DNA of 64,000 nt. Source: Saprospira grandis str. Lewin (GTDB lineage Bacteria > Bacteroidota > Bacteroidia > Chitinophagales > Saprospiraceae). Each line of letters opens with the position of its first letter. Positions within the stretch are counted from its first letter, which is position 1. Shown piece after piece: positions 1-7,856 of the stretch. Location of the stretch: contig NC_016940.1 of assembly GCF_000250635.1 (NCBI RefSeq), positions 248,001 to 312,000 of the forward strand, read 5' to 3'. The notes beneath the pieces were generated by a model. The model saw only the letters and a list, made by a program, of their open reading frames with translations, was not told where the DNA came from and did not search any database. A program made the position numbers and the translations under genes.

Positions 1-121
1 AGGGGGGCGGCGCAGCCGCAGACCCAAGTTTTTGAGCGCAGCGAAAAAACTGCAGGGCCGAGCAGACCTGCGAGCCCCGCACAGCCCGACCCCAGCCGAA
101 GGCTGGGGCAGCCCCAAAAAA
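1..121 (+). repeat. Class 1 hairpin element, copy 1 (cut by window edge)
   Basis: GC-rich dispersed element carrying the fixed core GCCGAGCAGACCTGCGAG and the fixed end GCCCCAAAAAA. Its three hairpin slots hold GCGGC/GCCGC, GTTTTT/AAAAAC and CCCCAGCC/GGCTGGGG. It lies 17 bp upstream of the phosphatase gene. The left end is missing because the window starts inside it. Plus orientation is defined here as the strand on which the core reads as above and the CCCCAAAA end is on the right. Confidence 0.85.
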
Positions 122-138
122 TCAATAAACTACTACTT

Positions 139-663
139 ATGAGTTTTCTAAACTACTTATCTGAAATTAAGACCTTCATTTTTGATGTGGATGGCGTTTT
201 TACGAATGGCGAACTGCTGGTGCAGGAAGATGGCCGTTTGCTACGCAGCATGAACGTTAAAGATGGCTTTGCCTTTAAGCTGGCCCTAGAAAAAGGCTAT
301 GAGATTTTTATCATTACGGGCGGCCGTTCTGAGGGCGTTTGGCGCCGTTTTGAGGGTTTGGGCCTGCCTGCTGGCAATTATTTTGCGGGACAGCACGACA
401 AACTTTCTTGTATGCGAGAGCTGATTGAAGCCGAGCGCATCAATTTGGACCACTGTTTATATATGGGCGATGATTTGCCAGATTATGCGCCTATGCGCTT
501 GGTGGCTTTGGCTTGCTGCCCAGCCGATGCCGTGCCTGAAATTCAGGCCGTTAGCCAATATGTTTCGCCTAAAAAAGGGGGCTTGGGTGCTGTGCGTGAT
601 GTCATTGAGCGAGTCTTAAAAGTGCAGGACCAATGGCCGCAGGAAAAAATTACGGAGCTCTAA
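139..663 (+). CDS. kdsC: KdsC-like HAD phosphatase (3-deoxy-D-manno-octulosonate 8-phosphate phosphatase type)
   Basis: This 174-residue protein has the compact C0-type HAD fold without a large cap. The first motif, FDVDGVFTNG, places the nucleophile and acid at Asp16 and Asp18. A Thr-Gly-Gly motif (IITGG) follows near residue 60, and YMGDDLPD near residue 110 supplies the Mg-binding acids. Known family members remove phosphate from KDO 8-phosphate in lipopolysaccharide core synthesis in the cytoplasm, usually as tetramers. Length and motifs fit that family; an N-acylneuraminate-9-phosphatase type activity is the main alternative. The last 31 bp overlap the next gene, so the two are probably translated together. 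Confidence 0.82.
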   Translation: MSFLNYLSEIKTFIFDVDGVFTNGELLVQEDGRLLRSMNVKDGFAFKLALEKGYEIFIITGGRSEGVWRRFEGLGLPAGNYFAGQHDKLSCMRELIEAERINLDHCLYMGDDLPDYAPMRLVALACCPADAVPEIQAVSQYVSPKKGGLGAVRDVIERVLKVQDQWPQEKITEL

Positions 664-1523
664 TAGGCGCTTTTTTTCGCCTGATTCGCTGGCCCAATCT
701 ACTTCTGTTGTGGATTGGGCAAGCTTTGTTTTACCTCCTACTTTTACGCCCCTTAGGCGAAGAAAATTGGTCCATTTATCTACTTTATGCTTTGGCAACA
801 GTTAGTTTGGCTGCTGCGGGCTACCTCATCAACGACTATTACGATTTGGAAATAGATCGTTTGAATGAGCGGAAAGGGCCATTGGGCCAAGAAATTTCTA
901 TTTTTTGGGGCTTTGTTCATTATGCTTGGCTACAGCTCTTGCCCTTAAGTTTGGCGGCTATTTATTCGCCAAGCTTTCTTTTGCCCATTTTGCTGGGCAT
1001 TAGTTTTTTGCTTTGGGCCTATTCTGCTCATCTTAAGGCTTGGCCTTTGGTTGGAAATTTATTGGTGGCGGCTTTAGTCTTGGCGAGTTTGGGCCTCTAT
1101 TATATAGAAGCCCTACCCTATTTGCGAGAAAACCGCTGGGCCAAAACCTTTTTTGAGGCCTATTTGGTTTTTGCCTTTGGCAGCAATTTGGTCCGAGAAA
1201 TAGCCAAAGACCGAGAAGATCTAGCAGGCGACCAAGCCAAAGGGACCTTTACCTTAGCCTATTATCTGCCTAGCTGGGCCCTCAAAAGTTTGCTCTTTTT
1301 TCTTCTTTTGGGCAGTTTGGGTACAGGAGTGGGTTTAGTTTGGCCTTATTTCAGGCTATTTTCAGGCTATTTTTGGGGTCATTTTTTGTTGCTAGCAGCA
1401 CTTTTGTTTTTGCTTATTTTTGTCTTAATCCGAGCAAAAACTAAAAAAGATTGGCGCCAACTCAGTCTGTTACTCAAAATATATATGGCCTTAGGCTTAG
1501 CGGCCTTGGCTTGGTTGCCATAA
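633..1523 (+). CDS. UbiA-family prenyltransferase, membrane protein
   Basis: A 296-residue polytopic membrane protein with about eight hydrophobic segments. The first Asp-rich motif, NDYYDLEIDR, is at residues 67-76 (Asn67, Asp68, Asp71, Asp75), and the second, KDREDLAGD, is at 192-200. These motifs bind Mg-pyrophosphate of a prenyl donor in UbiA enzymes. The acceptor cannot be read from the sequence; geranylgeranylglycerol-phosphate synthase-like, heme or quinone prenylation are all possible. The ATG at 633 lies inside the phosphatase gene, and no later Met precedes the first membrane segment, which supports this start. A strong terminator follows immediately. Confidence 0.85.
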   Translation: MAAGKNYGALIGAFFRLIRWPNLLLLWIGQALFYLLLLRPLGEENWSIYLLYALATVSLAAAGYLINDYYDLEIDRLNERKGPLGQEISIFWGFVHYAWLQLLPLSLAAIYSPSFLLPILLGISFLLWAYSAHLKAWPLVGNLLVAALVLASLGLYYIEALPYLRENRWAKTFFEAYLVFAFGSNLVREIAKDREDLAGDQAKGTFTLAYYLPSWALKSLLFFLLLGSLGTGVGLVWPYFRLFSGYFWGHFLLLAALLFLLIFVLIRAKTKKDWRQLSLLLKIYMALGLAALAWLP

Positions 1524-1524
1524 A

Positions 1525-1556
1525 AAAAGAGCCCCTGAAAATTCAGGGGCTCTTTT
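1525..1556. terminator. Bidirectional intrinsic terminator
   Basis: A perfect stem (AGAGCCCCTGAA with its complement, two-base loop) has A-runs on the left and T-runs on the right. It sits between the prenyltransferase gene and the convergent NUMOD4 gene and can serve both. Confidence 0.85.
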
Positions 1557-1576
1557 GTAAAAAAGCAGGCTAAAAC

Positions 1577-2296
1577 CTAATCCTCCTCGGCTAGGCGGCG
1601 CTGTTTTTCAGTATCTAGCTGAAGCACGCGCTCTTTCAACTCTTCTAAGCTAATATCCTTAGCGGCAGCCAAATCTTCTTCTGTTGGATGAACATGAGAC
1701 CAGTTTAGGCCACGCTCAATACGATAGATTTGCATAGGCGTAATGGCAAAAGCCTCGGCCAATTCTCTCTTTTTGAGTTTGCTGCGCTTAGAAGCACTTT
1801 TGAGCAAGCGCACCTTAGCGGGGCTCATGCGGTAGTGACGTTCTTTGCGGCTACGGGTATCCTTATAATTAGGACTATTTTGCATGTACTCTCTCCATTC
1901 ATCATGGTTGAGCCACTTAATATTGGTCCATTTATTATTTGAACGGTCATAATCTACATGCACCGCATGATTAAACTCATCAGAGGGCTTTTCGCAGAAA
2001 TGAGTAGCGATAAAAATATGTAGAGCTAGCTCGCCATAAGTTTTATCTGCCAAGCGAATATGCAAACGGCGGAAACCGCGGTGGTCTACAGAGCCTTTCA
2101 ACAAACGCTCACCAGTGGTGCGTTTATGATAGCTCTTAATGCGGCCCATATTAGAGATATAGTATTCGAAGTGTAGAGTTGGGCGACCAAAATCTACTTT
2201 TTGCCAAACTTCACCGGGAAGTGTGGTCACTTTTTGACTTGCATCCATTGGACAAGGAGATTTTAAGTAAAAAAATAAGTTGTCTGAGTTAGGCAC
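1577..2296 (-). CDS. NUMOD4/HNH-like protein with C-terminal helix-turn-helix
   Basis: 239 residues. Residues about 29-75 match the NUMOD4 pattern (EVW..V, YYISNMGRIKS, then a Leu-Lys-Gly segment). Residues 90-140 resemble an HNH_3 segment (LHIFIATHF, HAVHVDYD, NNKWTNIKWL), but the usual NHxDG core reads VHVDYD, so nuclease activity is doubtful. Residues about 150-200 form a basic helix-turn-helix (KRELAEAFAITPMQIYRIE). In known proteins these modules come from homing endonucleases and can be domesticated as regulators. An internal Met at codon 17 (2248) is an alternative start. AAAGAT motifs, including an inverted pair at 2342-2358, lie upstream. It may be a DNA-binding regulator rather than an active nuclease. 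Confidence 0.7.
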   Translation of the reverse strand: MPNSDNLFFYLKSPCPMDASQKVTTLPGEVWQKVDFGRPTLHFEYYISNMGRIKSYHKRTTGERLLKGSVDHRGFRRLHIRLADKTYGELALHIFIATHFCEKPSDEFNHAVHVDYDRSNNKWTNIKWLNHDEWREYMQNSPNYKDTRSRKERHYRMSPAKVRLLKSASKRSKLKKRELAEAFAITPMQIYRIERGLNWSHVHPTEEDLAAAKDISLEELKERVLQLDTEKQRRLAEED

Positions 2297-2439
2297 TCAT
2301 TAAAGATACAAAACTTTGCTGTTCTGTAATTATCTTGACTTAAAGATAAGGCATCTTTATTGCCTAAACAAGCATTTACTATTTTTTTTTAGTTTTTCGC
2401 CTACTTTATATCTCTGATAACAGCTATTTCCCCATTTTT

Positions 2440-3297
2440 CTAATAAGTTTTGGTCATTCGGCTAGGGACGACAAGGATATAGTCTGCTTTTTTGTAGTGT
2501 TCTCGGTCCAATTTCGAGATATCTTCTTGTTCTACGGTAGTAATTACGGCCAGTTTAATTTCGGGTTTTTCCTCTTTAATATAGTAGACGATTCCCTCAT
2601 GAAAATCGGAGTGGAAGCTTCCGTTGAAGTGTAAGAACAGCTCGCCTTCATTCCAGTTAGAGAGGGTAAAATGGGCCATAGTAGCATCTTTTAGCATTTG
2701 GGCATGCGGAAAACTTTCGTCTCCGCCGGCCATATCGAGCATTTTTTGGTAGCAGCCTAGTTCCATATTGGTGGCAATGGGCAGGGGGGCAAAAAAGACC
2801 TTAGAATACTCGGGCAGATTATCGAGTTGGTCTAGGCCTTGGCGGCTCACCATAGAGGCATATCGGCGGGGGACATTGGTGCAGGCGAAGCGCAGGCCAT
2901 TTTCTCTTGCAAACTCGACTAATGGTTTATAATCGGTGCGGTAATTGGGCCAAAGACGCATTTCTTTTTCAAAATTGGAGCTACTGATGTAGCCAAAAAA
3001 GTACTCATTCATAATCACCTGATTATCGGCCTCAAACATTTCGGCCCCCATCACCAGCTCCTCTCCTCTTTGGGCGTAAAGGTCGCGGCTGAGCTCAAGT
3101 TGCAACCAGTGGCTAATTGTATTATTATGCAGTTCGCCAAAAAAGACCATATCCTGCTTGCTCAATTGCTTAAGCATTTTTTTGTACTTCAGTTTTTTGC
3201 CTTTGCTATCATAAAGTTGGTAGGCTTCTTTTTCTTGGGCCATAGTTTGCCCAACAGTTAGGCTAAGTAGGAGTAGCAGACTCCAAAATGTTTTCAT
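2440..3297 (-). CDS. ChaN-like exported protein (DUF399 family)
   Basis: 285 residues beginning with a signal peptide (residues 1-20, cleavage after TMAQ likely). The segment DMVFFGELHNN is the family hallmark Gly-Glu-x-His motif, and RLWPNYRTDYKPLVEFA plus VPRRYAS follow as in ChaN-like proteins. ChaN of Campylobacter binds heme, and the family is related to the TIKI/TraB fold; whether this protein binds heme or cleaves peptides is not shown by the sequence. It lacks a lipobox Cys, so it is probably periplasmic. It is a single-gene unit with a class 1 element 34 bp upstream of its start. Confidence 0.75.
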   Translation of the reverse strand: MKTFWSLLLLLSLTVGQTMAQEKEAYQLYDSKGKKLKYKKMLKQLSKQDMVFFGELHNNTISHWLQLELSRDLYAQRGEELVMGAEMFEADNQVIMNEYFFGYISSSNFEKEMRLWPNYRTDYKPLVEFARENGLRFACTNVPRRYASMVSRQGLDQLDNLPEYSKVFFAPLPIATNMELGCYQKMLDMAGGDESFPHAQMLKDATMAHFTLSNWNEGELFLHFNGSFHSDFHEGIVYYIKEEKPEIKLAVITTVEQEDISKLDREHYKKADYILVVPSRMTKTY

Positions 3298-3330
3298 AAT
3301 TGATTCTTTTTTATGTATAAAAATTTAGCT

Positions 3331-3470
3331 GTTTTTTGGGGCCCGCGGCCGGCTAGCCTTCGGCTAGGTCGGCCGCCGCTATGCTGCGCCGCTCGCAGGT
3401 CTGCTCGGCCCTGCGTCGCTTTGCTCCTTGGTCTGGCGCTTTGCGCCACGGCTGCGCAGCGCTGGGCCAA
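3331..3470 (-). repeat. Class 1 hairpin element, copy 2
   Basis: Minus orientation. The T-run/GGGGCC end faces the ChaN-like gene start; the GCTGGGCCAA end lies 16 bp from the end of porP. Hairpin slots hold GGCGC/GCGCC, a weak middle stem, and a long CGGCCGGCTAGCC-type stem. Confidence 0.85.
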
Positions 3471-3486
3471 GATAACGCTTGGCGGC

Positions 3487-4482
3487 CTACAAGATAGGAC
3501 AATTCTTTTTGCTAGGAAATTTGGGTAGGGGCCGCCAAATATAGACAAATAAGAGTTCAAAGCCGCCTTGGCCCAAAGTTGCTGGCTGAAAATCGGAATA
3601 ATTGACATCATAGCTCAGGCCCAGCTCCCAGTTATTTTGATACTGCAGACCAATACGGGGCTGCCAGCTATCTTGGAAGCGCCAAGAGAGGCCGGTATAC
3701 AGACTGAGTTCTCGGCCGGGGCGTTGATCTAGGGCATAAAAAAAGAGCTGGCTGCTGCTCCACTCCTGATAAGGTCCTTGTTGTTGGAACTGAAGCGCCG
3801 TTTGGGCCTTCCATTTTTGGCCCCAGCCATAAGCTAATTGGATATAATGCAATTGTCGGATAGGCAGATAGCGGTCTTCTTCTCCTAAAAAGCTCTGCTT
3901 GGGTTCATGCAAATGAAAGAGGCCCAGTCCCCATTTCAGATGCCATTTTTTGCCTTGATAATTTAGGGCCAAGCCAGCGCCCAGATCGCTAAACAAAAAG
4001 CTTTGGGCCCTGGCTAAAGCGGGTTCTTGCAGCTGCCAGCTGGGATCAAACTGATCGCCCTGAAACTGTTCATCAAAGCTAGCGCCCTTATAATTGAGAA
4101 AGCGCTGGCCAGCCCCCAAATAGCCTCCTATATTCAGCGACCAATTTGCGGCTAAAGGCTGTGTTCGGGCCAAGCTCAGGCGCAAGAGCGATTGTCCTAG
4201 GCCCAAATCTCCAGCCTGATCGGCTTGGAGATAGAGGCCCCAATGAAAGCCGGCCAAGGCCTCTTTTTGCTCCAACCCTAGGCCCAAACTCTGGTAAGCC
4301 ACGGGCACTGCCGACCATTGTTCTCGGAGCTGTAGATTGGCTCGGTAGCGGCCATCAAAGGCGCCTGTTTCTGCGGGCGAGGCGGTCCAGAGGCTACGGT
4401 CAAATTGGCTAAAGTGCAAATCTTGGCCAGAGAGCCAAGGCCCAAGGCCCAAAAGAAATATAAGTAGGTAGAACTGTTTCAT
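3487..4482 (-). CDS. PorP/SprF-family type IX secretion membrane protein
   Basis: 331 residues from the chosen Met. The reading frame extends 87 codons further upstream but that stretch is repeat DNA, whereas Met at 4482 begins a clean signal peptide (MKQFYLLIFLLGLGPWLSGQ). The mature start DLHFSQFD is the classic beginning of PorP/SprF proteins. The rest is beta-strand-rich, with many aromatic-ended strands and a C-terminal strand ending in a hydrophobic pattern typical of outer-membrane barrels. The family supports secretion of surface adhesins by the type IX system, usually next to a partner secreted protein. No partner is adjacent here, so this copy is an orphan. Confidence 0.85.
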   Translation of the reverse strand: MKQFYLLIFLLGLGPWLSGQDLHFSQFDRSLWTASPAETGAFDGRYRANLQLREQWSAVPVAYQSLGLGLEQKEALAGFHWGLYLQADQAGDLGLGQSLLRLSLARTQPLAANWSLNIGGYLGAGQRFLNYKGASFDEQFQGDQFDPSWQLQEPALARAQSFLFSDLGAGLALNYQGKKWHLKWGLGLFHLHEPKQSFLGEEDRYLPIRQLHYIQLAYGWGQKWKAQTALQFQQQGPYQEWSSSQLFFYALDQRPGRELSLYTGLSWRFQDSWQPRIGLQYQNNWELGLSYDVNYSDFQPATLGQGGFELLFVYIWRPLPKFPSKKNCPIL

Positions 4483-4524
4483 GCAAAGCCATTTTAAGGA
4501 GAACAAGGGTGGAAAAGGGGGCCT

Positions 4525-4651
4525 TGGCCCAGCGCTGCGGAGGGGTGGCCGAAGGCCAGACCGAAGCCGCCGCAGGCGGCTGAAGGGCCGAACAGACCTG
4601 TGAGCCCCGCAGCATAGCGGCGGCCAGCAAAGCTGGCCGCGGGCCCCAAAA
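4525..4651 (+). repeat. Class 1 hairpin element, copy 3
   Basis: Plus orientation, variant core with GAACAGACCTGTGAG. Slots: GGCCGAAGGCC, GCCGCC/GGCGGC and CGGCCAGC/GCTGGCCG. It lies just upstream of porP. Confidence 0.85.
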
Positions 4652-4710
4652 CACCTACTAAATATAAGAAACTCCTTGAAAAAAGGCGGATTCTGTCTGG
4701 GTCTTGGGGG

Positions 4711-4741
4711 CAAAAAAAAAGCCCTTGGCGGGGCCAAGAGC
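4711..4741 (-). terminator. Probable intrinsic terminator of the small gene at 4772-4963
   Basis: On the minus strand a CTTGGC/GCCAAG stem with a short loop is followed by GGC and nine T. It lies 30 bp past the end of the small open frame, which supports that frame being transcribed. Confidence 0.55.
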
Positions 4742-4771
4742 AAATATACTTACTTAAGAAACAGAATAATT

Positions 4772-4963
4772 TTAACGTTGACGGCCTTTGACGGCTTGGC
4801 TGGCCCAATGAGCATTCATTTGCCCAAAAGGCTGCTGGCGCTGCTTGCCCTGATCGAGGACCAAAGTAAGGCTTACTGCATGAGGCTGTAGAGCAGGAGC
4901 GGCCTGTGCTAGGCTGTTCGTTTTGGTGGTAATTCCTGCTTGAAGAATGCGCTGCTTGTTCAT
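4772..4963 (-). CDS. Small hypothetical protein, 63 residues
   Basis: No family recognised. The product (MNKQRILQAG... KGRQR) is polar, rich in Gln and Ala, with no signal peptide or membrane segment and a basic C-terminus. The evidence that it is a gene is a minus-strand terminator 30 bp downstream and its position in an otherwise empty stretch outside repeat DNA. It could be chance. Confidence 0.35.
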   Translation of the reverse strand: MNKQRILQAGITTKTNSLAQAAPALQPHAVSLTLVLDQGKQRQQPFGQMNAHWASQAVKGRQR

Positions 4964-5154
4964 AATATTCAGCTTTTGGGTGAAATAATATTTTGTCTAA
5001 AACTTCTTTTACATAAAATGCTATGGAAGTATAAGGGCTTAAAAGAACTTTTGCTAGTTGACGCAAGTCAAAAGCTGGGCCAGTTGTTTTATTTTTTTAG
5101 TGCTGGCCGCCAAGCTCCTTATTATTAGGCATTTAGAAAAAGGTTAAAGAAAGC

Positions 5155-5215
5155 TCAAAAAAGAAAGCGCCAAATTGACACATAGCCGCTTGGTTTGGCT
5201 GTCAATTTGGCGCTT
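5155..5215 (-). terminator. Long perfect hairpin with T-tract, probable minus-strand terminator
   Basis: A 16-bp perfect stem (5165-5180 with 5200-5215, arm AAGCGCCAAATTGACA) encloses a 19-nt loop. On the minus strand it is followed by TCTTTTTT. It lies 72 bp past the small frame at 5287-5484. The stem is unusually long for a terminator. Confidence 0.55.
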
Positions 5216-5286
5216 GCGTAGACAAAAGCTAAATATATGGAGGATGGTATATTTTGGCGATTGCCTAAGCAAGCGCCGGGGCTTAC

Positions 5287-5484
5287 TTAATTAGCGTGCT
5301 TGCTATTTTTCCAACTGAGGTGAAATTGGCGCATAGCGGGATAGTGGGCAAAGCATGGGCTTTGTCCGGCTAGGGCTGTGGCGGCATCCTGAATAAGGTT
5401 AGAAAAATGAAGCATAGTTAATTTTTTGGGGTGATCCCGATAAATTACGATTGCCAAACTGCGGCGGATGGGATTCAGTTCCAA
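5287..5484 (-). CDS. Small hypothetical protein, 65 residues
   Basis: Unrecognised. MELNPIRRSL... is basic, with no membrane segment. A Met at codon 24 (MLHFSNLIQ) is an alternative start giving 42 residues. The strong downstream hairpin with T-tract on the same strand and the non-repeat location are the reasons for listing it. It is transcribed divergently from rlmN. Confidence 0.35.
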   Translation of the reverse strand: MELNPIRRSLAIVIYRDHPKKLTMLHFSNLIQDAATALAGQSPCFAHYPAMRQFHLSWKNSKHAN

Positions 5485-5654
5485 GCTGGGGAAAAGTTTT
5501 TTTAGCTAAGCGAAAACCTAAAACACAAAAATCTATTTATCAATAACTTCTGAAAAATATTTTTTTTTCAAATAGGCCAAATGAAAACTATGGCCTTCTT
5601 ATTTCTCCTCTAGAGTTAATCAGTAAAAAGCTAGTCTGCCCCAAGAATAATCCG

Positions 5655-5662
5655 TACCTTTG
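5655..5662 (+). promoter_or_regulatory. Candidate Bacteroidota -7 element for rlmN
   Basis: TACCTTTG is an exact match to TAnnTTTG, 19 bp upstream of the rlmN ATG. No clear -33 TTG is visible, so this is suggestive only. Confidence 0.45.
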
Positions 5663-5681
5663 GGCCTCAAATTTAACTACA

Positions 5682-6728
5682 ATGGGCTTACAACAAGATA
5701 TTCGACTATTAGAAATGGAGGACCTACTCGCCTATTTTAAGGCGAAAGGCGCTCCCAAATTTAGAGCTAAACAAGTTTTTGAATGGCTGTGGAAAAAAGG
5801 CGCTCACAGCTTTGCCGAAATGACGAACCTCTCTAAAAAATTGCGCGAACAATTAGAGGAGGATTTCTGTATCCGCCCCATTACGCTCGATATGGAGCAG
5901 CGCTCTAATGATGGCACCATCAAAAATCGCTTTCGCCTACATGATGGCCACCTCATCGAATCGGTGCTGATTCCCGTCCCTAGCCAAAACCGCTTTACGG
6001 TCTGCATTTCTTCTCAGGTGGGTTGTAGCCTGAGCTGTAGTTTCTGCGCTACGGGCAAAATGAAACGCCTGCGCAATCTAGATGCCCCCGAAATTTATGA
6101 TCAGGTCCTTTTGGTCAACCGCCAATGCGAAGAAACTTACGGCCACCCTATTACCAATGTGGTCTATATGGGCATGGGCGAACCCCTACTCGCCTATCGG
6201 CCCGTGCTCAAAAGTGTGGAGTTGCTGACAGCTCCCTGGGCCTTGGATATGGCCCCTCGCCGCCTCACGATTAGCACGGCGGGCATTGCCAAAATGATTA
6301 AGCGCCTAGCCGATGATGGCATCCGATCCAATCTGGCCCTCTCCCTGCATGCCGCCGATGATAGTAAGCGAAATGAGATTATGCCTATTAATGAGCAAAA
6401 TAATCTAGAAACGCTCATCGAGGCCCTGCAATATTTCTATGAGCAGACCAAAGACAGCAAACTGACCTTTGAGTACATCGCTTTCAAGGATTTTAATGAT
6501 AGCATAGAGGATGCCCAAAAATTACTGGCTCTCTGCCAACAATTGCCCAAGGTGAAGGTCAATATTATTGAGTACAATCCCGTAGAGGGCGTCACCCTAA
6601 CCAAAGCCGCTGCCGAAAAAATTGACCGCTTTTCAGAATACCTCAACCGCAGAGGGGTGCCCTGCACTGTCCGCCGTTCTAGAGGAAAAGATATTGATGC
6701 CGCCTGCGGCCAGCTAGCCAATAAGTAG
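5682..6728 (+). CDS. rlmN: 23S rRNA (adenine2503-C2)-methyltransferase / tRNA A37 C2-methyltransferase
   Basis: 348 residues. A radical SAM enzyme that methylates C2 of A2503 in 23S rRNA, and in known homologues A37 of some tRNAs, in the cytoplasm. The [4Fe-4S] cluster motif CSLSCSFC supplies Cys115, Cys119 and Cys122. Cys108 and Cys342 (DAACGQ) occupy the places of the two mechanistic cysteines. MGMGEPLL and LALSLHA are the expected SAM-binding segments. Family length is usual. Met at 5682 is the first Met and is preceded by a candidate promoter element. It is a single-gene unit ending before a class 1 element. Confidence 0.95.
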   Translation: MGLQQDIRLLEMEDLLAYFKAKGAPKFRAKQVFEWLWKKGAHSFAEMTNLSKKLREQLEEDFCIRPITLDMEQRSNDGTIKNRFRLHDGHLIESVLIPVPSQNRFTVCISSQVGCSLSCSFCATGKMKRLRNLDAPEIYDQVLLVNRQCEETYGHPITNVVYMGMGEPLLAYRPVLKSVELLTAPWALDMAPRRLTISTAGIAKMIKRLADDGIRSNLALSLHAADDSKRNEIMPINEQNNLETLIEALQYFYEQTKDSKLTFEYIAFKDFNDSIEDAQKLLALCQQLPKVKVNIIEYNPVEGVTLTKAAAEKIDRFSEYLNRRGVPCTVRRSRGKDIDAACGQLANK

Positions 6729-6743
6729 TTGTTTTTAAAGGAG

Positions 6744-6866
6744 GTTTGGGGCCTCCCGCAGCAAGCTGCGGGCGCTACGCTTTGGGGCTCGCAGGTCTGC
6801 TCGGCCCTGCGCAGGCTTCGCCTGCTTGGTCTGGCCTGACGGCCACCCCGCCGCATCGCTAGGCCA
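6744..6866 (-). repeat. Class 1 hairpin element, copy 4
   Basis: Minus orientation, 15 bp past the rlmN stop. Slots: GGCC/GGCC with a TGAC loop complement, GCAGGC/GCCTGC and CCGCAG/CTGCGG. Confidence 0.85.
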
Positions 6867-6995
6867 GTCGCTTCGCTCCTCTACTGCCGCATCGGTTACT
6901 CCCTTTGGTCGTCGAGCTGCGAACTAAAGTCCTTGCTGTGACCAGCTCCTTCTAAAGGCAGTTAGCTATAGGCCCATGGCAAAGCCCATGGACCC
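6867..6995. other. Intergenic stretch without recognised gene
   Basis: No convincing coding frame or tRNA-like cloverleaf. It contains a CCATGG-containing palindrome (GCCCATGGCAAAGCCCATGG) near 6972-6991. Confidence 0.5.
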
Positions 6996-7030
6996 AAAAG
7001 GATCAAAACTGAAGTTTTGATCCTTTTTTT
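6996..7030 (+). terminator. Intrinsic terminator
   Basis: Perfect 15-bp stem (AAAAGGATCAAAACT with its complement, loop GA) followed by T-run. It lies 267 bp past rlmN, so it ends a long rlmN 3' leader that includes the repeat, or an unrecognised transcript. Confidence 0.8.
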
Positions 7031-7228
7031 ATGCGCTGTTTAAAATTTTGTGTTTCGCCTTTTTACTGCCTAGGGGCTTGTCCCTAAGCGACTATTGGCC
7101 AAATCCTAGCCAGCTAAACGCCCAAATTTTATACAGGCAGACAACATCCTAAACCCTCCTTTTTTTAGCACCAATTGTTAAGGACAAGTTAATTAAGGGA
7201 TTTAACGAACTTATTATTTGATAGCAAT

Positions 7229-7505
7229 GAGCTAGCTTTTTGTTAGCTCGACCTAGCTTTCTACTTGCTCGACCTAGCTTTCTACTTGCTCGACCTAACT
7301 TTTTACTTGCTCGACCTAGCTTTTTACTTGCTCGACCTAGCTTTCTACTTGCTCGACCTAGCTTTCTACTTGCTCGACCTAGCTTTTTGCTTGCTCGACC
7401 TAACTTTTTACTTGCTCGACCTCCCTTTTTACTTGCTCGAGCTAGCTTTTTGCTTGCTCGACCTAACTTTTTACTTGCTCGAGCTAGCTTTTTACTTGCT
7501 TTTTA
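7229..7505. repeat. 21-bp tandem repeat, about 12 copies
   Basis: GCTCGA recurs 12 times at exact 21-bp spacing from 7246 to 7477. The unit is ACTTGCTCGACCTAGCTTT plus two bases, with small substitutions. The period is a multiple of three, so two plus-strand frames stay open (heptads such as LARPSFL and LDLAFYL), and one minus-strand frame is open without a start (KKLGRAS). No ribosome site, signal peptide or non-repeat coding part supports translation. Confidence 0.95.
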
Positions 7506-7734
7506 GGTCCAGCAGGCGGCGAAGCCGCCGCAGGCTGAGGGATGGGCAGCAGTGGCCGCAGGCCAGACCGAGACAGCGAAGCTGGCGAAGGGCCGAGCAG
7601 ACCTGCGAGCTGCGAGACAGCCCGACCCGCCCAATAATTCATGAGGGTTTTAACCCTCATTTTGTATAAGCTCGCAAAGCGATGCCGCTTTGCGCTGGGT
7701 TTCAACCCGGCGGAAGGGGCAGCCCCAAAAAAAA
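7506..7734 (+). repeat. Class 1 hairpin element, copy 5, with nested class 2 hairpins
   Basis: Plus orientation. Fixed core as in other copies. The third slot, which in copy 23 is GACCCGCC-CAAAG-GGCGGGG, here holds about 80 bp of extra DNA containing two class 2 palindromes (ATGAGGGTTTTAACCCTCAT and CTGGGTTTCAACCCGG). It begins where the 21-bp tandem repeat ends. Confidence 0.85.
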
Positions 7735-7856
7735 GAAAACTTAAAGACTTTAATTTTTCGGATATATCCTGTATAATGAGAGCAGAAAATTAAGGCCTAG
7801 AAATAAACATAGCTAGACCAAAGACATTATACATATAACCAAAACATCTCTATCTA

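Noticed and set aside
4409-5066. Long minus-strand frames upstream of porP (81 and 190 codons)
   Set aside because: They cross class 1 copy 3 and overlap each other and the small frame at 4772-4963; composition is repeat-derived.
6867-6995. tRNA or small RNA after rlmN
   Set aside because: No cloverleaf or TTCGA arm could be formed; only a short palindrome and the later terminator are visible.
7240-7669. Proteins made of LARPSFL or LDLAFYL heptads
   Set aside because: They are translations of the 21-bp tandem repeat running into class 1 copy 5; no start site, signal or non-repeat domain supports them.
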